Source: CAZDDW01 sp043811105 | GTDB lineage: Bacteria > Patescibacteriota > Patescibacteriia > UBA9934 > CAZDDW01 | DNA length: 8,703 bases | Assembly: GCA_043811105.1 (NCBI GenBank) | Contig: JBDRNK010000090.1 | Span: 1 to 8,703 of the forward strand | Reading direction: 5' to 3' | Part shown: piece after piece, positions 1 through 5,312 of the stretch | How positions within the stretch are numbered: position 1 is the stretch's first letter | Layout of the letters: each line of letters opens with the position of its first letter | Translations under genes and position numbers: made by a program | The notes under the pieces: generated by a model | What the model saw: the letters and a program-made list of their open reading frames with translations, nothing else | The model's database searches: none | What the model was told of the DNA's origin: nothing

Positions 1-70
1 GGTTGTTGTACTTATCAGCGATCTCACGACGCTGCACGGGAGTTAAACGAGTTTTTTTATGAATAGTCAT
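1..70 (-). CDS. IS481-like transposase, N-terminal fragment (runs off the window)
   Basis: Minus-strand reading from the ATG at 70 gives 23 codons beginning MTIHKKTRLTPVQRREIAD before the window edge. The pattern IHK-x-x-RLTP-x-QR-x-EI is typical of the N-terminal helix-turn-helix of IS481-family (DDE) transposases, which start close to one end of their element. The palindromic sequence just upstream (74-126) fits such an element end. No clear Shine-Dalgarno site precedes the start. The catalytic DDE domain lies outside the window, so intactness cannot be judged. An IS3-family relative is the main alternative. The assignment rests on a short but characteristic stretch. Confidence 0.7.
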   Translation of the reverse strand, partial: MTIHKKTRLTPVQRREIADKYNN

Positions 71-73
71 AGT

Positions 74-126
74 CGTTGTTTACATTTCTCATACCCCTAA
101 AGGATAGCGAGAAATTGTATACAACG
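74..126. repeat. Imperfect palindrome, probable insertion-sequence end
   Basis: The left arm CGTTGTTTACATTTCTCATA (from 74) is repeated in inverted form on the right (ending at 126), which reads CGTTGTATACAATTTCTCGC on the minus strand. The arms differ by a few substitutions and small indels, with a centre of CCCTAAAGG type. The inner limits 77 and 123 read TGT...ACA, the terminal triplets common in IS481/IS3 elements. The palindrome sits between the transposase start (70) and the first helicase-like codons (about 140), so it probably contains the terminal inverted repeat and perhaps a transposase-binding or autoregulatory site. The exact tip cannot be fixed without the other end of the element. 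Confidence 0.5.
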
Positions 127-135
127 CTAGTATAT

Positions 136-149
136 CTAACAGCTAACAG
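136..149. repeat. 7-bp tandem duplication CTAACAG at the IS/helicase junction
   Basis: CTAACAG occurs twice in direct tandem (136-142, 143-149). The second copy is in the helicase frame (Leu-Thr-Glu). The first shifts the frame and supplies the TAA stop at 137-139. Deleting one copy on paper opens the frame leftward into the element end. It may be a footprint of transposition or a slippage duplication, or it may be chance. Confidence 0.4.
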
Positions 150-1492
150 AAGATGAAAGAATAATTTTTTACTTGGAGCGAGGAAATTATTATAACGCTG
201 TTTCCCATAGCGATGCGGTTTTTCGAGTTCTAAAGTATTTTCAAGCAGATTCAAGCCTACTTCCTACATTTTGCCAAATAGTTGTTGACGAATACCAAGA
301 CTTCAATCCGCTTGAGGTTGCTTTTATTGATGAATTGGCAAAAACAAGCCCTGTTTTGATTGCTGGAGACGATGATCAAGCAATTTATGACTTTAAAAAT
401 GCTTCGCCTAAACATGTTCGTGAAAAAGCTAATGATTATGAAAAATTTGAGTTGCCATATTGCAGTCGTTGCACTCAAGTTATCGTTGACGCAGTTCATG
501 ACTTAACAGAGAAAGCAAAGACGCTAAATAAATTACAAAACAGGGTTGATAAAAAATATTTTTGCTTCTTACCAGATAAGGAGGCGGACAGCATAAAATT
601 TCCTAAAATTATCCACGCAAGTTGCTCCACGCATACTAGCAAAGCCCCTTACATTTCCAAATTTATTGAAAAAGAAATTTTGACGATTCCGCAAGAGGAT
701 ATTGATAATGCAAGAGAGAAGGGCTTCCCTTGCGTTTTGATTGCTGGACCGTCGTATTATACAAAGCAGATATACGCCTATCTAAAGCCAAAATTTACAA
801 ATATTGATAATCCAGAGGAAAGAGACAAAGAAATTGATATTTTTGATGGTTATAGATTTTTAATGAAAGATAAAGAATCAAATCTTGGTTGGCGTATCAT
901 TATTGAGTGTTCGGATATCAAACAGAAAGCAAAAATTATTAAAGAAGCTCATGAAAACACAGAAAGGTTGTACAACAAACTCGACGACGGTTTTAAAAAT
1001 TTTCATTTAGCAATTGTTACTATTTTGGAAAAAATAAAAGTCGGCGGACAGATAACAGCAACAGAAACGAGCGATGTTATAAAGAGTTGCGGACATACTT
1101 TTGAGGAAATAAAGAAAATTTTAGGGATTGAAGATGGCGCGGAGTTGGGAGCTGAGGAAATAAATGAAGACACGACTGTTTCAATAAAAATTACAACGAT
1201 CAATGGCTCAAAAGGACTTTCCGCAAATTATGTGTTTTTGGTAGGAATGAATAACACTTGCTTAAACGGAGCAAAACTTGCCGGTTTTCCTTATGATCAA
1301 AATAATCCAACAGATAACGAAATATGCCAATTTATTGTTGGAATGACTAGAACGAGAAAAAAATGTTATTTAATAAGCAATTCTCGCTTTGGGGTAGTTT
1401 ATAATATTCGAAAATCAGTCTTTGTTGACTGGATAAATTCGTCAAGAATTGATAGTATAACTGTGAACGCGGATTATTTTAAGAATTCTTAA
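140..1492 (+). pseudogene. UvrD/Rep-like superfamily 1 helicase, 5'-truncated
   Basis: This is an SF1A DNA helicase fragment. Counting from a possible TTG start at 173, motif II is at residues 37-43 (VVDEYQD), motif III at 62-74 (LIAGDDDQAIYDF), a motif IV-like CSRCTQVI near 97-104, motif V at 341-349 (TTINGSKGL) and motif VI at 389-398 (VGMTRTRKKC). The Q motif, Walker A GxGKT and motif Ia, which normally precede motif II by well over 100 residues, are absent, so ATP hydrolysis should be lost. Coding-like sequence continues upstream of 173 in the same frame to 140 (QLTEDERIIFYLERG) and then meets a stop at 137 beside the IS end. The TTG start is therefore artificial and the gene was probably cut by the insertion. 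The 3' part has no internal stops, so the damage may be recent. Codons are AT-rich compared with the right half of the window. The middle domain is too divergent to name a subfamily. Confidence 0.8.
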
Positions 1493-1553
1493 CCCACCCG
1501 CCACCCATTTTGAAGTCCCGCCGTTCCGCCGAAAAGTTTTGGGGGCGAAGCCA

Positions 1554-1611
1554 AAGCAGGCGGGCAAAAATTCCTTCCCCCCCAACCCCCTTCCTTTTTG
1601 CCCGCCTGCTT
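1554..1611. repeat. 17-bp perfect inverted repeat around a C-rich pyrimidine tract
   Basis: AAGCAGGCGGGCAAAAA (1554-1570) and its exact reverse complement (1595-1611) flank a 24-nt pyrimidine-rich loop with runs of six and five C. It lies 62 bases after the helicase stop. The right arm begins with five T, so the hairpin could act as a terminator only inefficiently because its loop is long. The minus strand of the loop plus right arm reads AGGCGGGC, then AAAAAGGAA and two G runs, closely matching the G-rich tract at 3419-3446. The whole spacer 1493-1748 shows no convincing gene. Confidence 0.75.
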
Positions 1612-1748
1612 CCGTTTCCGTTCCTTTTGGAAATCAAATTGTGGCGAGCTTGTCGTGCGGTGGTGGGGTTTAAAAAATGTCCAACATCACCCCGCCCTAT
1701 CCGCAGACACCAATGTGTACAAGCTCTAAATCTTGAAAGACCCTAAAT

Positions 1749-2384
1749 GTGATTATGACAACCAACCTACTCACTCCAAAATCAACATTTTCCGAGCTTT
1801 TCGAAGTCATTTTAAACGGTAATAAAGAAGATAGCCGTAGATCAGCAAGAAAGGTAAGGAAATACCTCTATAGCTCACATGATAGCGGAGAGTATAAAAT
1901 CATCAAATCAATCATAGAAACGGCTCCCGAGGAGTATTTGGATATTGTTGAAGATTGGCGACAGGAAAATTTTATTGTGTCGGTATCGGTTTTGTATTTT
2001 TTGCATGATAAAGAGAATAAACCGGATTTTTTGTTCCCCTGGTTATTTCGTCTGCTTCAACATAAAAACGGTAATATTCGGCAATCAGCGGTCAGAATGA
2101 TAACAACTGAACTGGGACCGCTTACTGTTCATATTCGTTGTCCGGAATATCAGCAAAGTAAATTAAAGTCAGAACAATCTGATGTTATTTTGTCGAATGT
2201 GTTTATTACTTTAAATGAGTTACTTATGAAGCATTGGATTTCTACGTACAAAAAATATAAATATATATCATCGCTTCCTGCTTGTCCCTACAAATCAATT
2301 CAAATGGTTTTGAGTGAAATGGAGGATGATTGTGGTAAAGTATATATGAAGCAATTAAAAAATCGATTGTCCAGACACCGCTAG
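1749..2384 (+). CDS. Hypothetical protein with HEAT-like helical region
   Basis: This encodes 211 residues from GTG 1749, or 209 from ATG 1755; neither start has a good Shine-Dalgarno site, so the start is uncertain. I do not recognise the family. Residues 90 to 125 (FLFPWLFRLLQHKNGNIRQSAVRMI) look like a HEAT-type helical pair: an amphipathic helix, then an Asn/Asp turn with IRQSAVR. The N-terminal 60 residues are also predicted helical by eye. There is no signal peptide or membrane segment, so it is probably a soluble cytoplasmic protein, perhaps a protein-interaction scaffold. Two CxxxxY-like sequences near residues 130 and 178 do not form a clear metal site. It lies between the broken helicase and the RIO kinase with repeat-laden spacers on both sides, consistent with an independently transcribed accessory gene. 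Codon use is AT-rich like its neighbours. Confidence 0.65.
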   Translation: MIMTTNLLTPKSTFSELFEVILNGNKEDSRRSARKVRKYLYSSHDSGEYKIIKSIIETAPEEYLDIVEDWRQENFIVSVSVLYFLHDKENKPDFLFPWLFRLLQHKNGNIRQSAVRMITTELGPLTVHIRCPEYQQSKLKSEQSDVILSNVFITLNELLMKHWISTYKKYKYISSLPACPYKSIQMVLSEMEDDCGKVYMKQLKNRLSRHR

Positions 2385-2419
2385 CCTTAATTTTCAGTTC
2401 TAATACGGTTGATAGTTCT

Positions 2420-2457
2420 CCGCCATCCCCCGTCGCCCCACTAACAGAATATGCTGT
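2420..2457 (+). repeat. Direct repeat, copy 1 (of the pair with 3497-3535)
   Basis: The 22-nt block starting CCGCCATCCCCCGTCGCC and ending CAC is followed by (T/A)AACA(A)GAATAT(G/A)CTGT. The second copy at 3497-3535 differs by three substitutions and one indel. Copy 1 forms the left arm and loop of the hairpin at 2425-2472. Both copies lie downstream of an accessory gene. Confidence 0.75.
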
Positions 2458-2472
2458 GGGGCTATGGGGGAT
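2425..2472. repeat. Strong 17-bp hairpin downstream of the HEAT-like gene
   Basis: The left arm ATCCCCCGTCGCCCCAC (2425-2441) pairs with GTGGGGCTATGGGGGAT (2456-2472), with one C/T mismatch and one G-T pair, closing a 14-nt loop. It starts 41 bases after the stop at 2384. No T run follows directly, only TGTTAGTT, so it may be an RNA-stabilising or repeat-borne hairpin rather than a canonical intrinsic terminator. The spacer 2385-2670 otherwise holds only a weak small ORF (2451-2624). Confidence 0.7.
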
Positions 2473-2670
2473 TGTTAGTTAAGGGCTGGGCGAGAAACCT
2501 CCTGGTCCGCTCACCCGCAGAAGTGACCCCTTTGGATAAAAAAACTGCCAAAGAACCTATCAAAAATATCGGCTCGAAAATTGTGAAAGCTTTAAGCAGG
2601 TTTTTCTTTTTGGAATTGAAATAAATCATCATTTTTGATAGTATGATACAGAGGATTTGTTGAGATAGTT

Positions 2671-3363
2671 ATGAATAATACCGGTCATGTTGTTGAGCAA
2701 GCTACCAAACTCAATCATAAGGTTGAGATTGTTTCTAATATAAAATCTGGAAAGGAGGCCACAGTTTATAGAGCGATGTTGGATGGTCATTTGGTGGCAA
2801 TGAAGGTTTACAAAAAACCGGAGGAAAGAAATTTCAAAAATACTGGAGCATATTTGTTGGGGAAATATTACAGGAGAGCTTCTGAAAGAAAAGCTGTCGC
2901 AAAAAAAAATAAATTTGCAAAAAAAATGAAGCATGAAAATTGGGTAAGGCGTGAATTTTTTATGCTCCAGGAATTGTTTGATACTGGATCAAATATTCCC
3001 AAACCAATTTTGCAAATAGACGACGCTATTTTTATGGAACTGTTGGGAGATATAAACACAGTAGCTCCTCGTTTGTGTGATATTGAACTCGAAAAGAGTG
3101 AGGCACAAAGAGCTTTTGATTCGGTGCTAAAAAGTGTGAAAACCTTTTGGAGTTTCGGGATAGTCCACGCTGACCTTTCCGAGTTCAATATTCTTTGGTG
3201 GAAATCACAACCATATATAATTGATTTTCCACAATCCATAGATAGACGAATGCATCCAAATCCACGAGAGATTTTAGACAGAGATTTAGGAAATATTGTA
3301 AAATATTTTGGTAAGTATATAGTTGTCGATTTAGAAGAAATTAAGAGTAAATTTGAAGATTAA
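2671..3363 (+). CDS. RIO1-like atypical serine/threonine protein kinase
   Basis: This encodes 230 residues with the full RIO kinase signature. It has an N-terminal lead-in, then the ATP loop SGKEATVY (26-33), the catalytic-fold lysine in AMKVYK (K45), a helix-C glutamate in WVRREFFML (E95), a hinge FMELLGD (121-127), the catalytic loop HADLSEFNIL (D168, N173) and the metal-binding IIDFPQS (D185). The last replaces the DFG of ordinary kinases and is the RIO hallmark. The C-terminal NPREILDRDLGNIVKYF matches the family's closing helix. Archaeal and eukaryotic RIO kinases act in small-subunit rRNA maturation. The role of bacterial members is poorly known, so no substrate is proposed. All key residues are present, so it is probably active. 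The lysine-rich insert at 70-88 may bind nucleic acid. A possible -10 (TATGAT, 2642-2647) lies upstream without a convincing -35. The Shine-Dalgarno site is weak. Confidence 0.9.
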   Translation: MNNTGHVVEQATKLNHKVEIVSNIKSGKEATVYRAMLDGHLVAMKVYKKPEERNFKNTGAYLLGKYYRRASERKAVAKKNKFAKKMKHENWVRREFFMLQELFDTGSNIPKPILQIDDAIFMELLGDINTVAPRLCDIELEKSEAQRAFDSVLKSVKTFWSFGIVHADLSEFNILWWKSQPYIIDFPQSIDRRMHPNPREILDRDLGNIVKYFGKYIVVDLEEIKSKFED

Positions 3364-3418
3364 GAATTTGCCGCCAAAGAAAAAATTGAAATCGTCCTTT
3401 CCGCTTCGGTTCAAGGCG

Positions 3419-3446
3419 AGGCGGGCGGAAGGGGGGGTGGGGGGAA
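3419..3446 (+). repeat. G-rich purine tract, potential G-quadruplex
   Basis: AGGCGGGC (3419-3426) is followed by GGAA, seven G, T, six G and AA. The runs GGG-(CGGAA)-GGG-G-GGG-T-GGG would satisfy a three-tetrad quadruplex pattern with loops of 5, 1 and 1. It sits 56 bases after the RIO kinase stop and matches the minus strand of the 1571-1609 region. The quadruplex is a prediction from sequence pattern only. Confidence 0.55.
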
Positions 3447-3496
3447 TCCCACCCGTCGAGTCAAGCCAGCTCCGTTCGGATATTTTTAAACAGACA

Positions 3497-3535
3497 CCGC
3501 CATCCCCCGTCGCCTCACAAACAAGAATATACTGT
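3497..3535 (+). repeat. Direct repeat, copy 2, lacking the 3' hairpin arm
   Basis: It matches 2420-2457 over its full length apart from three substitutions and one inserted A. The right arm present after copy 1 (2456-2472) is missing here, where TTCAATCATG follows instead. Copy 2 therefore looks like a truncated or decayed member of the same repeat. It is preceded by CAGACACC, also found at 2372 (end of the HEAT-like gene) and 1704. Confidence 0.7.
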
Positions 3536-3583
3536 TTCAATCATGATCTTGCGAGCGACACAGCCGGTCTTTGGGCGAAGTCA

Positions 3584-3611
3584 AAAAACCACGACATGGG
3601 TCGTGGTTTTT
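3584..3611. terminator. Bidirectional intrinsic terminator
   Basis: AAAAACCACGAC (3584-3595) pairs perfectly with GTCGTGGTTTTT (3600-3611) around the loop ATGG. It has an A run on the left and a T run on the right, so it can stop transcripts from both strands. It begins six bases beyond the stop of the minus-strand gene (3617) and faces the RIO kinase transcript from the other side, as expected between convergent genes. Confidence 0.9.
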
Positions 3612-3616
3612 GTATT

Positions 3617-5062
3617 CTAGGCAGCAAGATCTTTTTTCTTAATCTCGCCCATCTCTTCCATCAAGGCTTTGTTGGCTGACCAATCAGCAGCCAGGTCAAT
3701 CATGTCTTGATCAGACCTGATGCTTGGAAACAAATCTCGGTATTGAAGAATTTGTCTTTTTAATGTATTGAACTTATATTTTTCTTTAATATGGTCCATG
3801 TCCTTTTGTATTTTTACCAGTGCAGAATCTGCTTGTTTGCGTTCTTCACCCCTTATTTTCATTCGGCCAAACAAACCCGTTTCTTTTAGTACCGCTATGA
3901 TCTCCAAATAATCTTGATTAAGTTTATCGAGTTCTTTACTGACCCTTTCATACTCTAAGGCCAAGGCATTAAACTCACTTAAACGCTCGCCTATTGCTTC
4001 AACTTTTAGTTTTGATTGATAACGAATTTCATCATCTTGAATTGAATCCAATTTATTAATCAGCGGTTTTAATTGTTCAACCAAAGCCTGAGCTTCGATT
4101 AGATCAACCTTGGCTTGCCGTTCTGATTTCTCACCAATAACCATATCTCTTTGATAAAAACCGTTAACTATTCGAATACCGTGTTTTTCAAGAGCATGAT
4201 CTAATGCATCAACATTTGTATCTGGCATCAATTTTCGTAATGCAGGATGTGTACCTAGGATTCGAATAATTTGTAGTTGCCAAATGTTTTGATCAATGTA
4301 GGGCTCGGCATACCTTGTATCAGCTTTTTCAAATTTTGCAGCTAATGCACTTGTATCCTGAACTTGTTCAATTAATTCAGCTCCGTATTGTGTTTGACCC
4401 GAGTCAAACCATCGGCTCAATCCATGCATAGACTTGCTTTCCGGTTGTTTTGCTTTTAAGCCAACTTGCGCGCCTAATTCATACAATAAGAGTTTTGCGT
4501 TATACTCAATATTTTTCTGATGAAATTCACTTGCTTGCGCCCAAAAAGTTGTACCACTGTTTCCATAATATGTTTGTTCTGTGATTATTGGTAAAAGCCC
4601 ATTACGCAGAGTGTTTTGCAACGGTGAGGGTTTTTGTCTTAGGAGTTTTTCTGGGTTAAGCAGAGGTTCAAGTATTTTCCGTACTTTTTGACGTATTTCA
4701 ATTTGATAATGAACATTTGGTGCGTCTGGATCAAACTTTGTATCCCGTGTGTATGATATTTGTTGAATTACTTTTTTCTTTGCTTGTTCAAAAGAGTCTG
4801 GGTGGATTCCATCATACTCAGCTTCGCTTCGAAGTTGTTGGATAACTTCTGCCGAGCATACACCAGCGCCTTGCTTTTCAAAGTATGCTTCTATTACTTC
4901 GGTTTCATCTTCGGCCAGCTCAACCTCTTGTTTCTTTGTTTCTTGAAGTAAAGACGCTAAAAGTTTTTTCCGTTCTGCAACAGAAAGACCAGCCAGCGCT
5001 TGGTTGACCTGCTCTTTTGCATTTTCAATTATGGCTTCACGCCCACCTTCTGTTTCTGACAT
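3617..5062 (-). CDS. Large helical/coiled-coil protein of unknown function
   Basis: This encodes 481 residues from the ATG at 5062. The start is supported by AAGGAA eight bases upstream on the minus strand. I do not recognise the family. The protein has no signal peptide or membrane segment and is probably cytoplasmic. Residues 8-60 are a charged helix (SVAERKKLLASLLQETKKQ), and 70-100 are helical around an EYDGIHPDSF turn. A middle region from about 105 to 310 holds more aromatic, globular-looking sequence (TYYGNSGTTFWAQ at 164-176, HGLSRWFDSG at 213-222, YIDQNIWQLQIIRILG at 255-270). Residues 313-440 are rich in K, E, Q, L and D in a coiled-coil style, and the tail ends DLAADWSANKALMEEMGEIKKK. 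It is monocistronic, with its own promoter (5090-5118) and terminator (3584-3611). Single-gene transcription and intact coding suggest a maintained, lineage-specific protein. Structural or cell-envelope-linked roles are possible but unsupported. Confidence 0.85.
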   Translation of the reverse strand: MSETEGGREAIIENAKEQVNQALAGLSVAERKKLLASLLQETKKQEVELAEDETEVIEAYFEKQGAGVCSAEVIQQLRSEAEYDGIHPDSFEQAKKKVIQQISYTRDTKFDPDAPNVHYQIEIRQKVRKILEPLLNPEKLLRQKPSPLQNTLRNGLLPIITEQTYYGNSGTTFWAQASEFHQKNIEYNAKLLLYELGAQVGLKAKQPESKSMHGLSRWFDSGQTQYGAELIEQVQDTSALAAKFEKADTRYAEPYIDQNIWQLQIIRILGTHPALRKLMPDTNVDALDHALEKHGIRIVNGFYQRDMVIGEKSERQAKVDLIEAQALVEQLKPLINKLDSIQDDEIRYQSKLKVEAIGERLSEFNALALEYERVSKELDKLNQDYLEIIAVLKETGLFGRMKIRGEERKQADSALVKIQKDMDHIKEKYKFNTLKRQILQYRDLFPSIRSDQDMIDLAADWSANKALMEEMGEIKKKDLAA

Positions 5063-5089
5063 ATGCTTATTTCCTTAGATATTGTACTA

Positions 5090-5118
5090 ATTATACTTGA
5101 TTTCTTGACAATTACCAA
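5090..5118 (-). promoter_or_regulatory. Promoter of the 481-aa protein gene
   Basis: On the minus strand a -35 TTGGTA (5118 to 5113) and a perfect -10 TATAAT (5095 to 5090) are spaced by 17 bases. Transcription would start about 20 bases before the ATG at 5062, leaving room for the AAGGAA ribosome site. The -35 lies within the spacer of the divergent promoter for the MFS leader. Confidence 0.6.
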
Positions 5119-5133
5119 ATAATGTAGTAATCT
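5105..5133 (+). promoter_or_regulatory. Promoter of the MFS leader transcript
   Basis: A perfect -35 TTGACA (5105-5110) is followed after 17 bases by TAATCT (5128-5133), a weak -10. Transcription would begin near 5140, giving a leader of roughly 170 nt before the MFS start at 5313. It overlaps the divergent promoter at 5090-5118, so the two probably compete for RNA polymerase. Confidence 0.5.
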
Positions 5134-5143
5134 GCCTATCACT

Positions 5144-5251
5144 ATGAATAATAGAAATTATCACAACGGGAAAGTCTTTACAGACGGCATTTATATGCCG
5201 GAGCTTTTTGCTTCTTTTTTATTCCCGAGTGGTAAGGCGCTGATGTTCTAA
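5144..5251 (+). CDS. Putative 35-aa leader peptide upstream of the MFS gene
   Basis: An ATG at 5144 opens 35 codons ending at TAA 5249-5251. The peptide starts MNNRNYHNGKVF and ends FLFPSGKALMF. It begins only a few bases after the predicted transcription start, so it would be translated nearly leaderless; no Shine-Dalgarno site is visible. The ORF covers the hairpin CGGCAT-TTAT-ATGCCG (5185-5200) and the antiterminator strand 5221-5229. Its stop lies in the loop of the 5241-5262 hairpin. This placement is what ribosome-mediated attenuation needs. A 36-codon open frame can easily arise by chance, so translation is unproven. Confidence 0.4.
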   Translation: MNNRNYHNGKVFTDGIYMPELFASFLFPSGKALMF

Positions 5252-5297
5252 ATTTAACATCAACTCCTAGTCGGCTCGGGAATCCCCCGAGTTTTTT
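5221..5297 (+). promoter_or_regulatory. Antiterminator/terminator switch in the MFS leader
   Basis: Three segments compete. ATTCCCGAG (5221-5229, strand A) can pair over 9 bp with CTCGGGAAT (5275-5283, strand B). B can instead pair with CCCGAG (5286-5291, strand C) to form a 6-bp hairpin with loop AATCC followed by six T (5292-5297), an intrinsic terminator. A and C carry the same CCCGAG, so the folds are mutually exclusive. Between A and B lies the hairpin TGATGTT/AACATCA (5241-5247/5256-5262). If A pairs with B, transcription reads into the MFS gene. The sensed signal may be ribosome position on the leader ORF or a small ligand; I recognise no known riboswitch consensus. Confidence 0.75.
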
Positions 5298-5312
5298 GAT
5301 TTAGGAGTAGTC

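Noticed and set aside
1510..1746. 78-aa plus-strand ORF in the spacer after the helicase
   Set aside because: It consists of Arg/Pro-rich low-complexity sequence created by the inverted repeat and C runs, has no ribosome site and resembles no protein.
1493..3583. Integron cassette array (single genes each followed by a palindromic site)
   Set aside because: The layout is suggestive, but no pair of GTTRRRY and RYYYAAC boxes in the proper arrangement and no integrase were found.
3545..3631. GATCTTGC/GCAAGATC inverted repeat flanking the terminator
   Set aside because: Eight base pairs over about 70 bases is compatible with chance; no functional reading is apparent.
3353..3679. 108-aa plus-strand ORF after the RIO kinase
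   Set aside because: It runs through the G-rich repeat and the bidirectional terminator and into the minus-strand gene, so it is a composition artefact.
5185..5210. CGGCAT-TTAT-ATGCCG hairpin followed by GAGCTTTTT as a separate terminator
   Set aside because: The T run starts four bases after the stem and the stem is only six pairs. It is kept as a leader hairpin within the putative leader ORF, not called as a terminator.
5221..5291. Degenerate tRNA-Ser/Leu-like gene in the MFS leader
   Set aside because: GAGTGGTAAGGC looks like a D-loop, but the anticodon arm would need a 7-bp stem with an 8-nt loop, and no acceptor stem or proper T-loop exists. The pairings fit an attenuator better.
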